NCBI GenBank assembly: GCA_965209045.1
Contig: CBDBPW010000003.1
Location: 62,001 to 126,000 of the forward strand
Direction: 5' to 3'
DNA from: JAJEFO01 sp965209045
Lineage (GTDB): Bacteria > Pseudomonadota > Alphaproteobacteria > Rhodobacterales > Rhodobacteraceae
Length of the DNA stretch: 64,000 bases
The number at the start of each line of letters is the position of its first letter. Position 1 is the stretch's first letter. The translations under genes were made by a program, and so were the position numbers. Under the pieces are notes generated by a model, which saw only the letters and a program-made list of their open reading frames with translations, searched no databases and had not been told where the DNA came from. Shown piece by piece: positions 9,449 to 18,671 of this stretch.

Positions 9449-10741
9449 TCAACGCACGGAGCGCCCCGCGACCCACACTTGCGCGACCGCTCGATCGTCT
9501 CCCATCATGATTGTCGGGAAAAGCGCTTCCCAGATGTCCTCGGCACGGTTGGCGCGTTGCGCGATCGCCGGGGTCGAGGCGAGGTCAAGGGCTATCAGGT
9601 CTGCCTCGAGACCGGGGGCAAGCCTTCCGATCTTGTCGTCGAGCCGCATGGCCCGGGCGGATCCCGCCGTGGCCAGCCAGTAGAGTTGCGCCGGATGCAG
9701 CGTCGCACCTCGGAGCTGGGCAATTTCGTAGGCGGCCGCCATGGTCCGCAGCATCGAGAAGGATGACCCGCCACCGGTATCCGTTGCGAGCGCAACCCGG
9801 CTGCCGCTTGAAGCAAGCCCGGTCAGGTCAAGGAGACCGGAGCCGATGAACGTGTTTGAAGTCGGGCAGTGCACGACGGAAGCATCGGCTTCCGCGATTC
9901 GCGTGCGTTCGCGATCTGTCAGGTGGATCGCGTGGCCGTAAAGGGCGCCTTCTCCAAGAAGTCCGTGCGCCTCGTAGGTCTCGAGATAGTCTCGGGCATC
10001 CGGGTGGAGGCTGAGCGCCCACGCGACCTCGTCGGTCTGTTCCGAGAGGTGCGTTTGCATCAGGCATTCAGGATGTTCGGCCCAGAGGCCGCCAAGGGCT
10101 TCAAGCTGTTCTGGCGTTGATGTCGGCGAGAAGCGCGGCGTTATCGCATATCCCAGCCGGTCCAGGCCGTGCCAGCGCTCGAGCAGCCGCTTGCTGTCAT
10201 CGTGGCTTGATTGGGCCGTATCTCGCAAGTCTTCGGGTGCGTTCCGATCCATGCATGTCTTTCCGGCGACGACACGAAGCCTGCGCTTCCGGGCTTCGAC
10301 GAAGAATGCGTCGACGCTTTCGGGGTGGACGGTGCAATAGGAGCAGACCGTGGTTGTGCCGTTCCCGAGCGTCAGGTCAAGGTAGCGCCCGGCGACCTCG
10401 CGAGCATAGCTTGCGTCGCAAAAGCGTGCTTCCTCCGGGAATGTGTAGGTGTTCAGCCAGTCCACGAGCCGCTTGCCCCAGCTCGCGATGATCGCGGTCT
10501 GGGGGTAGTGCGCATGGGAATCGACAAAACCGGCAGTCAGCAGTCGAGTGCCCATGTCGGTGACGGTCGCGTCCGGATGTGCGCGCAAAAGGTCGTCGGC
10601 TGACCCGAGCGCCGCGATCAGACCGTCCTCGACGAGCACGCCTCCGTGCCGCTCATGCATCGCGGCTTCCGCAACCGGCACCTTGAAGGGATCGTGCGCG
10701 AAAGTCAGCGTCTGACCCAGTATCAGCGTTCTGGCCGTCAT
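9449..10741 (-). CDS. guaD: Guanine deaminase
   Basis: Amidohydrolase of 430 aa that converts guanine to xanthine and ammonia, feeding the xanthine dehydrogenase encoded just upstream. Metal ligands are visible: H-x-H in G-F-V-D-S-H-A-H-Y-P (about residue 70), His in Q-T-H-L-S-E, His in Y-G-H-A-I-H-L, and Asp in A-T-D-T-G-G-G-S-S-F-S-M-L. The P-Q-T stretch after the H-x-H pair and the G-G-G-S motif are typical of GuaD rather than of cytosine or hydroxyatrazine deaminases. Start at the ATG 10741 (M-T-A-R-T-L-I-L-G); the open frame continues upstream but with non-protein-like composition. Lies about 150 bases after xdhC. Confidence 0.9.
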   Translation of the reverse strand: MTARTLILGQTLTFAHDPFKVPVAEAAMHERHGGVLVEDGLIAALGSADDLLRAHPDATVTDMGTRLLTAGFVDSHAHYPQTAIIASWGKRLVDWLNTYTFPEEARFCDASYAREVAGRYLDLTLGNGTTTVCSYCTVHPESVDAFFVEARKRRLRVVAGKTCMDRNAPEDLRDTAQSSHDDSKRLLERWHGLDRLGYAITPRFSPTSTPEQLEALGGLWAEHPECLMQTHLSEQTDEVAWALSLHPDARDYLETYEAHGLLGEGALYGHAIHLTDRERTRIAEADASVVHCPTSNTFIGSGLLDLTGLASSGSRVALATDTGGGSSFSMLRTMAAAYEIAQLRGATLHPAQLYWLATAGSARAMRLDDKIGRLAPGLEADLIALDLASTPAIAQRANRAEDIWEALFPTIMMGDDRAVAQVWVAGRSVR

Positions 10742-10892
10742 TGTGCCGACCTGGCCAACGTGTCGCGGCAGGCACAAGGACGCGTCCGCCGAGCCGTGCA
10801 TCCGTGCGGACGCAAATTGGCGCCGGAACGCCGAACGCGCAGGCAGCGTTCGACCGGGCGGAGAGGTCGCCGGCTGGCCGGAGCCGCCACGT

Positions 10893-11837
10893 TCACGTGC
10901 TGGCCTCAACTTCCGCCACCGCTGGCGAGGATTCTGACAGCCATTCGGCGGCAATTCCAACGGCAACCGCCTGCGGGTGCTTTCCCAGCTCGGGGTCGCC
11001 GATCGGACACCTGATCCGTGAGATCTGCGCGTCCGAATGCCCGAGCGACCTGAGCCGCGACCTGAAGCGCGCCCACTTGGTCGCCGAGCCGATCAGTCCG
11101 GTTGCGCGGAATCCATGGCCGAGCAACTGGTGGCAGATTTCGAGGTCGAGGGCATGGGAATAGGTCAGTACCAGGTGCTCTGCATCGCTGGGCGCGTGGC
11201 GAACGGCACCCGCCGGGTTGGCTGCCAGGAGCCTCGTGACGCTGACAGGGAGTTCGTCGGGGAACCGGTCGGCTCCGGTGTCCACCCAAGTGATGGCGAT
11301 GCCCGGGAGCGGCGCCATCACGTCCACGATCGCGCGACCGACATGTCCCGCCCCGTAGATCCAGAGGGGCCTGAGGTGCGGCGCGATCGGCTCAATCAGC
11401 CATCCTGATTGACATAGCGTCTGGGCGATCTCCCCAGAGCTTCGATTGCGGGCTGCCGCGCGCTGCAATGCGAGCGGCGGGTCCGACTGACCCGTGACGC
11501 GGCGCAAGTACGTGTTGGCAGGAACGCCGGCAAGACGCGTCTCGTCATAGATTTCAGTGGCCAGCACGACTGCGCCGCCGCAGCACTGGCCAAGCGCGGG
11601 GCCGAGTGACCGAGAGACGAGGGAGTCGCTGCCTTCGTCCAGTGCGTTTCGCGCGTGGGCCGCCGCCTCGAATTCAAGCGCGCCGCCGCCAATCGTGCCC
11701 GATTGGCCGCCCGGCCAGACCAGCATCGCGGCACCGGGCTCGCGCGGGGCCGAGCCTTCGACGGACGCCACGACGACACGTGCAACCCGTCCATGCGCAG
11801 CCACGGCCCGCCCAAGATCTCGAATGTCCATGCTCAT
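10893..11837 (-). CDS. xdhC: Xanthine dehydrogenase accessory protein XdhC
   Basis: Protein of 314 aa needed to insert sulfurated molybdenum cofactor into xanthine dehydrogenase. The N-terminal XdhC/CoxI domain contains V-V-V-A-S-V-E-G-S-A-P-R-E-P-G and G-T-I-G-G-G-A-L-E, and the Q-C-C-G-G motif lies near residue 84. A Rossmann-type C-terminal domain begins with W-I-Y-G-A-G-H-V-G-R-A. Its ATG overlaps the xdhB stop by 4 bases, the usual xdhABC arrangement. Cytoplasmic. Length and domain order match the family. Confidence 0.93.
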   Translation of the reverse strand: MSMDIRDLGRAVAAHGRVARVVVASVEGSAPREPGAAMLVWPGGQSGTIGGGALEFEAAAHARNALDEGSDSLVSRSLGPALGQCCGGAVVLATEIYDETRLAGVPANTYLRRVTGQSDPPLALQRAAARNRSSGEIAQTLCQSGWLIEPIAPHLRPLWIYGAGHVGRAIVDVMAPLPGIAITWVDTGADRFPDELPVSVTRLLAANPAGAVRHAPSDAEHLVLTYSHALDLEICHQLLGHGFRATGLIGSATKWARFRSRLRSLGHSDAQISRIRCPIGDPELGKHPQAVAVGIAAEWLSESSPAVAEVEAST

Positions 11838-14167
11838 GGCGCTCGCATCCGGTTCACTGCGTTCAAGAGCCGCTCGGGCGTTGCCGGCGCGTCGAGCGCC
11901 GGATAGGGGTCTCCGCAGGCGGCCACAGCGTCGGACAACGCGAGAAGCGCCGAGATTCCCAGCATCAACGGCGGCTCGCCAACCGCCTTGGAGCGATGGA
12001 TCGTCTCTTCGATGTTCCGTCCCTTGGACCAGAGCGACACGTTGAAGATGTCTGGCCGGTCTGAGCAGGCCGGGATCTTGTAAGTCGATGGCGCATGCGT
12101 GAGGAGGCGGCCCTGCTGGTCCCAGACCAGTTCCTCCGTAGTCAGCCAGCCTGCGCCCTGAACAAATCCCCCTTCGATCTGCCCGATATCGATCGCCGGG
12201 TTCAGGGAAGCGCCGGCGTCATGCAGGATGTCGGTGCGCAGAATGCGGTTCTCGCCCGTGAGCGTGTCCAGCACGACCTCGCTCACCGCGGCACCATAGG
12301 CGAAGTAGTAGAACGGCCTGCCCATTCCCCTGATGCGGTCCCACTGGATTCGGGGCGTTTGGTAGAACCCGGTGGCTGACAGGCTGACGCGCCCTTCGTA
12401 GCACTCCCGTGCCGCTTCGGCGAAGCTCATTTCATCGGCGCCGGCCTGCACGCGCCCTGCGCGAAATTGCACGTTCTTCGGTTTCAATTGGCGCGTTTCG
12501 GCCAGATGCATCGCCATGCGTTCACGGATTTTGTCGCACGCCGACCTTACGGCCATGCCGTTGATGTCCGAGCCGGAAGAGGCGGCCGTGGCGGACGTGT
12601 TCGGAACCCTTGCCGTGTCAGTGGCGGTGATCTTGACGCTTTCCAGCGGCACGCAAAAGCTGCCGGCCGCGACCTGTGCCACCTTCTGGAACAGGCCTTG
12701 GCCCATTTCGGTGCCACCGTGATTCATGTGGATCGAACCGTCATGGTAGACATGCACGAGCGCTCCGGCCTGGTTGAGATGCGTCAGCGTGAACGAGATG
12801 CCGAACTTGACCGGCGTCAGGGCGATGCCCTTCTTCAGGACGCGACTGGCGGAATTCCATTCAGCAATTGCCGAGCGGCGGGCGCGATATCGCGATGTTG
12901 CCTCCAGTTCCTCGACAATCTCGTGCAGCACGAAGTCCTCGACGTTCATGTGATAGGGAGTGGTCTGCGGCGTCCCGTCGGCGGTTCCGTGTGCCGTTGC
13001 CGTGCCGCCTGGAGAGACCTTGTCGGAAGCGGCGTAGAAATTGACCCTGCGAACATCCAGCGGGTCGATGCCGAGATGATGGGCGACATGATCCATCACC
13101 CGCTCAATGCCAACCATTCCCTGCGGGCCGCCAAATCCGCGGAATGCGGTTGCAGACTGGGTGTTGGTTCTCAGCCGGTGCGACGTGATCCGTGCCGTCG
13201 GCAGGAGATAGGCGTTGTCGGCATGGAGCATGGCGCGGTCGGCGACGGGCAGCGAGAGATCCTGGGCCCAGCCGCAACGACAGTACTGGATGAAATCTAC
13301 GCCGGCCAATCGCCCCGCGTCGTCGAATCCGGCCATGTATTCGATGCGAAAGTCGTGGCGCTTGCCGGTGATCAAGATGTCGTCATCCCTGTCGTAGCGC
13401 ATCCTGCAAGGGCGCCCGGTGGCACTTGCGGCGACGGCGCACGCGACAGCGACCGCATTGGCCTGGCTTTCCTTGCCGCCAAATCCGCCGCCCATGCGTC
13501 GCACAACGACCTGAACGGCATGCATCGGCACGCCGAGCGCATCGGCGACCTTGTGCTGAATCTCGCTCGGGTGCTGCGAGGAGCAATGCACGATCATGTC
13601 GCCGCTGTCCTGTGGCAGCGCGAGCGCGGCATGGCCTTCGAGGTAGAAGTGTTCCTGCCCGCCAATCTCGACCGAACCTTCGACGACATGTTTCGCAGAG
13701 GCGAGCGCGGCCTCGACGTCACCCTTGAGAAAGGTGCGAGGCCCCTCCTCGAAGCGGCTGTCGGCGGCGAGCGCGTCGTCGATCGAGAGAATCGCGGGCA
13801 GACTCTCGTAGGTGACCTTGCCAAGCCGTGCCGCCTTGCGGGCCGCCAGGTGCGTGTCTGCGACAACGAGAAAGAGCGGTTGCCCGAGGTAGTGGACCTT
13901 GCCGTCGGCGAGCAGCGGTTCGTCACGGACGGATGGGGAGACGTCGTTGGCAAATGGAAGGTCTCCTGCCGTCAGCGCCGCGACAGTTCCAGGTGCAGCG
14001 CGTACGTCCCCAAGCTCCATTTCCGTGATGCGTCCATGCGCAACCGAACTGATGCCGAAGGCGAGCGAGAGCGTGACGTCCGGGACCGGGATGTCGTCCA
14101 CGTAGTGCGCGGCGCCAGTGACATGCAAAGCTGCCGCGTCGTGGGGCAGGGCGGTGCCGACGCTCAT
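11834..14167 (-). CDS. xdhB: Xanthine dehydrogenase, molybdopterin-binding subunit
   Basis: Large subunit (777 aa) that binds the molybdenum cofactor and oxidises hypoxanthine and xanthine to urate. It shows the N-terminal hammerhead domain (G-A-A-H-Y-V-D-D-I-P near residue 17), then the molybdopterin domains with G-G-G-F-G-G-K-E, F-R-G-F-G-G-P-Q and the G-G-x-E-M-G-Q-G loop. The catalytic Glu region near the C terminus is present (G-E-P-P-L-M-L-G). The start at 14167 overlaps the xdhA stop (ATGA); extending the frame upstream would run into xdhA in another frame. Operon with xdhA, xdhC and guaD points to purine use as nitrogen source. Confidence 0.95.
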   Translation of the reverse strand: MSVGTALPHDAAALHVTGAAHYVDDIPVPDVTLSLAFGISSVAHGRITEMELGDVRAAPGTVAALTAGDLPFANDVSPSVRDEPLLADGKVHYLGQPLFLVVADTHLAARKAARLGKVTYESLPAILSIDDALAADSRFEEGPRTFLKGDVEAALASAKHVVEGSVEIGGQEHFYLEGHAALALPQDSGDMIVHCSSQHPSEIQHKVADALGVPMHAVQVVVRRMGGGFGGKESQANAVAVACAVAASATGRPCRMRYDRDDDILITGKRHDFRIEYMAGFDDAGRLAGVDFIQYCRCGWAQDLSLPVADRAMLHADNAYLLPTARITSHRLRTNTQSATAFRGFGGPQGMVGIERVMDHVAHHLGIDPLDVRRVNFYAASDKVSPGGTATAHGTADGTPQTTPYHMNVEDFVLHEIVEELEATSRYRARRSAIAEWNSASRVLKKGIALTPVKFGISFTLTHLNQAGALVHVYHDGSIHMNHGGTEMGQGLFQKVAQVAAGSFCVPLESVKITATDTARVPNTSATAASSGSDINGMAVRSACDKIRERMAMHLAETRQLKPKNVQFRAGRVQAGADEMSFAEAARECYEGRVSLSATGFYQTPRIQWDRIRGMGRPFYYFAYGAAVSEVVLDTLTGENRILRTDILHDAGASLNPAIDIGQIEGGFVQGAGWLTTEELVWDQQGRLLTHAPSTYKIPACSDRPDIFNVSLWSKGRNIEETIHRSKAVGEPPLMLGISALLALSDAVAACGDPYPALDAPATPERLLNAVNRMRAP

Positions 14168-15552
14168 GGGGCGATCTCCAGGACATGCGTGTCGACGCCC
14201 TGGTCGTCCAGAAATGCGCGCATGAGCATGTTGCGAGCTGCATCGAGCCGGTAGGTGGCCGACGCACGCATGTCGGTGAGCGGCGTGAAGTCCTGATCCC
14301 AGGCGCCTCGCGCAGCCTCTATAGTGGTCTCGCTCCATTCCTGGCCGGCGAGCGCGTCCTCGACGTGCCGGGCGCGTTTCGGGATGCCTGCCATGCCACC
14401 GAAGGCAATGCGCGCCTTCTCCACCCGTCCGGCCTGGATGCGGATGTTGAAGCAGCCGCAGACCGCGGAAATGTCCTGGTCGAACCGCTTGGACAGCTTG
14501 TAACATCTCAACCGGTCAGCCTGGCGCGGGAAACTCACTGCCTCGACGAACTCGCCGGACCCACGATCCTGGACGCCATAGTCAAGGAAGAAGTCTTCAA
14601 GCGGCAAGTCCCGGCGATCGTTGCCGCGCCTGAGGTGCAGCGTTGCGCCGAGCGCGATCAGCGCAGGCGGAAAGTCTCCGACGGGCGAGCCGTTCGCGAT
14701 GTTGCCGCCGATGGTTGCGGCATTGCGGACCTGCACCGAACCGAAGCGCCGGATCAGTTCGCCAAGCCCGGGATGCAGGTCGCCGATCATGTCGCCCACC
14801 TCCGCGAATGTGGCCATGGCTCCGATGCGGACCGCTTTCGGGCCGACATCGATGAACTTGAGATCCTGGACGTTGCCGAGAAAGAGGAGCCCGTCGGGTT
14901 CCTGAAGCGCCTTGGTGACCGCAAGTCCGACATCGGTTGCGCCGGCAACGAGCACGGCATCGGGATCCGCGGCATACAGGGTTGCCAGTTCGTCCGCGCT
15001 TTCAGGTGCCATGCCGGATGCACCACTCTCGGACCCCGTCGCGACTGCCGCGGCCAGGGCGGAGTCGTCGTCGATCCAGTCCGGGACGGGTTCCGATGCC
15101 GCATCCTCGGCAGCGCGCACAATGGGTGCGTAGCCGGTGCAACGGCAGAGGTTGCCGGCGAGCTGGACGTCGAAGTCGTGCCTCCCGTTCCCGTGCGCGC
15201 AGGCCATCGAGACAATGAATCCTGGCGTGCAGAAGCCGCATTGCGATCCATGGTGCCTGACCATGGCCTTCTGGACCGGGTGAAGCGATCCGTCCGGCCC
15301 GGAGACGCCTTCCACGGTGCGCACGGCCTTGCCGTGAAGCTGTGGAAGAAACAGGATGCAGGCATTGAGGGTCCTGGTGCCGTTCCCGTCCGACACCATG
15401 ACCGTGCAGGCCCCGCAATCACCCTCGTTGCAGCCTTCCTTCGTGCCGATCAGGCCGCGGTCTTCACGAAGCCAGTCAAGCAGGGTGCGAGTCGCGGGAA
15501 CGCCATGCAGTTCCACCCGCTCTCCGTTCAGGAGAAACACAATTTCGCGCAT
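14164..15552 (-). CDS. xdhA: Xanthine dehydrogenase, iron-sulfur/FAD subunit
   Basis: Small subunit of 462 aa that carries electrons from the molybdenum centre to NAD. Residues 1-75 form a plant-type [2Fe-2S] domain (G-C-N-E-G-D-C-G-A-C-T-V). Residues 80-160 form the second [2Fe-2S] domain (C-G-F-C-T-P-G-F-I and C-R-C-T-G-Y). The middle is an FAD-binding domain (V-A-G-A-T-D-V-G and T-I-G-G-N-I-A-N-G-S-P-V-G-D), followed by the CO-dehydrogenase flavoprotein C-terminal domain. First gene of the xdhABC-guaD run. The fused Fe-S/FAD layout is the normal bacterial XdhA form. Confidence 0.95.
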   Translation of the reverse strand: MREIVFLLNGERVELHGVPATRTLLDWLREDRGLIGTKEGCNEGDCGACTVMVSDGNGTRTLNACILFLPQLHGKAVRTVEGVSGPDGSLHPVQKAMVRHHGSQCGFCTPGFIVSMACAHGNGRHDFDVQLAGNLCRCTGYAPIVRAAEDAASEPVPDWIDDDSALAAAVATGSESGASGMAPESADELATLYAADPDAVLVAGATDVGLAVTKALQEPDGLLFLGNVQDLKFIDVGPKAVRIGAMATFAEVGDMIGDLHPGLGELIRRFGSVQVRNAATIGGNIANGSPVGDFPPALIALGATLHLRRGNDRRDLPLEDFFLDYGVQDRGSGEFVEAVSFPRQADRLRCYKLSKRFDQDISAVCGCFNIRIQAGRVEKARIAFGGMAGIPKRARHVEDALAGQEWSETTIEAARGAWDQDFTPLTDMRASATYRLDAARNMLMRAFLDDQGVDTHVLEIAP

Positions 15553-15783
15553 CGCATGTCCGATGCCGCTTTCTGTTCCTGCGGTTGGTTCCGCGCACCT
15601 CCGTCCCGATGCGGCGTAAAGCCGGAGGCTTCCTGTCGGCCACCAAGCAAACCCTTGAACTTGCTGCTTTGCAAGCGCTGATTTGGCTTCGCGTTGACTC
15701 GGTGTGGTTCACCGTTGCGAAGGGCGGGGCGCGTGGCCTTGCCGCCCGAGTCCTGGTTGGTGGCGGTGTCCGCCGAACGGGAA

Positions 15784-16254
15784 CTACCTTTCGCCTTTCG
15801 TTCGCGAGAAGATCGTCATGGGCAGCCCTGCTTCCTCCAGCATCGCCGCCGCAGCCCGGAAACTCTCGTCCAAGGCGCCATCAACATCCGGAATTGGCGG
15901 GCAAACCAGTGTGCCAATGCCGGTCTGGATGATCGCGCGGCCACAGTCCGCACACGGAAAGCGGTTCACGTACAGGGTGGCTCCGGACAAGGAAACACCG
16001 ACACTTGCGGCATTGTAGATTGCATTGCGTTCAGCGTGTTCGAACCAGAAGAACTTCTCGCCGCTCTCGCGGTCGAATCGACTTGGGTCGTGGCCCTGCA
16101 CGCCGCGCGGAAACCCGTTGTAGCCCGTCGACAGGACCACATGCCTGGCGTCGACGATGACGCAACCGACGCGGAAATGGGGATCTTCCGACCATTCAGA
16201 GACATGATCGCACAATCCCATGAACCGGGTATGCCAAATCTGCGAATCCGCCAT
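15784..16254 (-). CDS. dCMP/CMP deaminase-type zinc enzyme
   Basis: Cytidine/deoxycytidylate deaminase-fold protein, 156 aa. The zinc site is clear: H-A-E-R-N-A-I (His and the proton-shuttle Glu) near residue 76 and P-C-A-D-C (two Cys) near residue 100. An early V-G-C-V-I-V-D and the T-G-Y-N-G-F-P-R-G-V stretch are typical of deoxycytidylate deaminases (ComEB-like) that make dUMP from dCMP. It stands alone between xdhA and the ferredoxin gene, on the same strand as both. Substrate assignment is by family resemblance only. Confidence 0.82.
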   Translation of the reverse strand: MADSQIWHTRFMGLCDHVSEWSEDPHFRVGCVIVDARHVVLSTGYNGFPRGVQGHDPSRFDRESGEKFFWFEHAERNAIYNAASVGVSLSGATLYVNRFPCADCGRAIIQTGIGTLVCPPIPDVDGALDESFRAAAAMLEEAGLPMTIFSRTKGER

Positions 16255-16353
16255 CCTGAGCTACTCCCGAACTTGCTGGCAGCTACTGAAATTCCACGGC
16301 GATGGTGCCAGCACACTCGCCTCCTTGTCCGCTGAACTTCGGCGGAGCTCCCG

Positions 16354-16707
16354 TCATCGGGACGCCCTCGGCAGCACCTGGCCAGCTGCCGGAAAGTCGC
16401 GGACCGCTGCAGGGTCCTCTAGCGGCGCATCGCTTCGCGACCAGCCGCCAGGCTGGTCCAGTTCACCCTCCGCATTGCGGAAGGGATCGCCATTTAGCTT
16501 GAGAAACTGCGCATCCGCCGGAGGCACCTCGTCATCATATCGGATCGCGTCCACTGGGCAGATGCTCTCGCACAAGCTGCATTCGATGCACTCGGTGGGG
16601 TGGATGTAGAACATCCGCTCGCCCTCGTAGATGCAGTCGACGGGGCAAACTTCCGTGCATGTCCCGTCCTTCACGTCAATGCATGGGGAAAGTATGACAA
16701 GCGTCAT
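16354..16707 (-). CDS. Seven-iron ferredoxin (FdxA type)
   Basis: Small electron carrier of 117 aa. The first cluster region has Cys at residues 9, 17, 21 and 25 (C-T-E-V-C-P-V-D-C), the second is C-I-E-C-S-L-C-E-S-I-C-P, and D-D-E-V-P-P follows. This spacing fits [3Fe-4S][4Fe-4S] ferredoxins of the FdxA family. Only 3 bases separate it from the enoyl-CoA hydratase gene upstream, so it is the last gene of the catabolic operon running from 24850. It may supply or accept electrons for the FAD oxidoreductase of the same operon (inference). Confidence 0.88.
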   Translation of the reverse strand: MTLVILSPCIDVKDGTCTEVCPVDCIYEGERMFYIHPTECIECSLCESICPVDAIRYDDEVPPADAQFLKLNGDPFRNAEGELDQPGGWSRSDAPLEDPAAVRDFPAAGQVLPRASR

Positions 16708-16710
16708 TTC

Positions 16711-17487
16711 CTACCTTCCGCGCCAGACGGGGGTCCGCTTCTCGCGAAAGGCCGCCACGCCTTCAATGGAATCCTCCGACGAAAGCGCTTCCAGCAATTC
16801 GTCGTTGTGCCGTGCATAGGCCTCGTGAATCGGCAGATGTCCCGTGCTGCGAACCACGGCCTTGATCGCCTTGACGCTCAGCGGCGCACAGGCGAGGACG
16901 TCTGCGACCCAACGCTCGGTTTCAGCGTCCAGGTCTTCAGGAGGAACAACGGAATTCACCACTCCATGGGCGGCCAATTCCCTTGCGGACACGCGCCTGC
17001 CGGTCAACATCATCCCCAATGCAATGTTGCGGGGCAAGATTCGAGGCAGCGTCACCATGCCGCCATCGAGGGGAACGCGCCCGACCTTCGCCTCAGGCAA
17101 TGCAAACGAGGCCGTCTCGGACGCGATGACGATGTCGCACCCGAGTACCATCTCGAAGCCGCCGCCCAAGGCCAGGCCGTTGACGCGAGCGATCACCGGC
17201 GCGGACATCGACGCTCTCAGCGAGATGTCGCGGAACCGGTTCTCGATGGTCTGCCGCCAATAGGCCACACCGCTTGGTCCGTCGGCATCCTTGAGGTCAG
17301 CCCCGGCGGAGAAGGCCTTGCCGCCGGCACCGGTCAGCACGACGCAATGGATGTCGGCATCCCCTTCGATCTCGTCCCAGATCGCGGCAAGCCGGTCCGC
17401 CGCCGCCCGGTCGATCGCGTTCATGCGTTCCGGGCGATCGATCGTCACTCGGGCGACATGTCCGGAAAGGTCCAGATCAATGCTCAC
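16711..17487 (-). CDS. Enoyl-CoA hydratase/isomerase family protein
   Basis: Crotonase-fold enzyme of 258 aa acting on an acyl-CoA. The first oxyanion-hole segment is A-F-S-A-G-A-D-L-K-D near residue 65 and the second is G-L-A-L-G-G-G-F-E-M near residue 108. Both Glu positions used by hydratases are present (G-G-G-F-E and F-A-L-P-E-A-K-V-G), so hydration of a 2-enoyl-CoA is plausible. It overlaps the CoA transferase gene by 4 bases, so the two are translationally coupled and probably process the same CoA ester. Exact substrate unknown. Confidence 0.88.
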   Translation of the reverse strand: MSIDLDLSGHVARVTIDRPERMNAIDRAAADRLAAIWDEIEGDADIHCVVLTGAGGKAFSAGADLKDADGPSGVAYWRQTIENRFRDISLRASMSAPVIARVNGLALGGGFEMVLGCDIVIASETASFALPEAKVGRVPLDGGMVTLPRILPRNIALGMMLTGRRVSARELAAHGVVNSVVPPEDLDAETERWVADVLACAPLSVKAIKAVVRSTGHLPIHEAYARHNDELLEALSSEDSIEGVAAFREKRTPVWRGR

Positions 17488-18671
17488 TGGGCAAGTTCCC
17501 TTGAAGGAGCAGTTGCGGCAAGCTCTTCCAGGACGTCTTCCGTGTGCTCTCCAAGGAGCGGAGGATTGTGTCGAACGATCAACGGAGCGTCGCTCAGGTG
17601 CACGGGCGATCCCACGAATTCCACCGGTCCATGGCAGGGCGTCTGGATGGAGACGAGCATCTCGTTGATTGCGGTTTGCGGATCTTTCAGCGCCGCTCCG
17701 AGATCGCGCACCGGTGCGCAGAGCAGATCATGCGCCTCAAGCCTGGCCAGCCAATGCTCTGTCGTGTCTGTTGCCAAGACCGTCTGGAAGCGCTTGTGGA
17801 GATGCGCCTTCGCATTCCTGTGGCTCGCCAGGTCCGGATATTCCAGGGACAGGTCCTCGATTTCCAGCGCGCTGCAAATGTCCTGCAGCGGGTTCGCCTT
17901 GAACGCGCCAACGATGACGAGTGCTCCGTCAGTCGTTTCGAACAGTCCTGTCAGTGGCATTGCAGCCCAGTTCAGGACTTCGCCGTGCGCGTTCCACTGT
18001 GCGGCTTCCTGCATCTGCATCGCGATCATGCTGTCGTAGAGCGAAACCCGAACCTTCTGGCCACGCCCGGTCCTTTCTCTCTGAAGAAGCGCGGCCAGCA
18101 CGCCTTGGACAAGGTGCATGCCGGCCGTGTAGTCGCACAGGGTCGTGGGATAGATCGAACGCGGCACCGAGGGGTCCGAGGTCTTTTCCATCACGCCGGT
18201 CAATGCCTGGGCGAGGACGTCCTGCCCGCCCTTGTGCGCATAAGGGCCGGTCGAGCCAAATCCTGTCCCCGAAGCACAGATGATGCCTGGGTTGATCGCG
18301 CTGAGCGCCTCGTAGCCCAAGCCGAGCCTTTTCATGACCCCAGCCCGGAAATTGTCGACGACAACGTCCGCGGTCCGCACGAGTTCATGGATTGCCTTCA
18401 GCCCCGCTTCGGACTTCATGTCGATCACGACCGATCGCTTGTTGCGGTTGAGCGAGCCAAAGACAACGTTGTTCTGATCTTCCTTCGACGCGCCGCCGAA
18501 GAACTGGCGCGACAGGTCGCCCGAGCCCTGGCGTTCGATCTTGATCACGTCGGCGCCGAAATCGCCCAGCATCTGCGTTGCGCACGGACCGAGCATCACC
18601 TGGGTGAAGTCAATGACGCGCACGCCGCTCAAGGGAAGCAAGGGAGCGCCTGCATCGGACAGGGATCTCAT
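17484..18671 (-). CDS. Class III CoA transferase (CaiB/BaiF family)
   Basis: Protein of 395 aa that transfers CoA between carboxylic acids. The N-terminal G-V-R-V-I-D-F-T-Q-V-M-L-G-P, the L-N-R-N-K-R-S-V-V-I-D stretch, the D-V-V-V-D-N-F-R-A-G-V segment and the C-D-Y-T-A-G-M-H catalytic-Asp region all match formyl-CoA/carnitine CoA transferases. It overlaps both neighbours by 4 bases (FAD oxidoreductase before, enoyl-CoA hydratase after). It likely activates the compound imported by the operon's ABC system to its CoA ester (inference). The substrate cannot be read from sequence. Confidence 0.9.
   Translation of the reverse strand: MRSLSDAGAPLLPLSGVRVIDFTQVMLGPCATQMLGDFGADVIKIERQGSGDLSRQFFGGASKEDQNNVVFGSLNRNKRSVVIDMKSEAGLKAIHELVRTADVVVDNFRAGVMKRLGLGYEALSAINPGIICASGTGFGSTGPYAHKGGQDVLAQALTGVMEKTSDPSVPRSIYPTTLCDYTAGMHLVQGVLAALLQRERTGRGQKVRVSLYDSMIAMQMQEAAQWNAHGEVLNWAAMPLTGLFETTDGALVIVGAFKANPLQDICSALEIEDLSLEYPDLASHRNAKAHLHKRFQTVLATDTTEHWLARLEAHDLLCAPVRDLGAALKDPQTAINEMLVSIQTPCHGPVEFVGSPVHLSDAPLIVRHNPPLLGEHTEDVLEELAATAPSRELAQ

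Noticed and set aside
11834..14506. Longer xdhB reading frame extending to 14506
   Set aside because: The extra 113 codons overlap xdhA in another frame and are not protein-like; the ATG at 14167 in the ATGA overlap is the sensible start.
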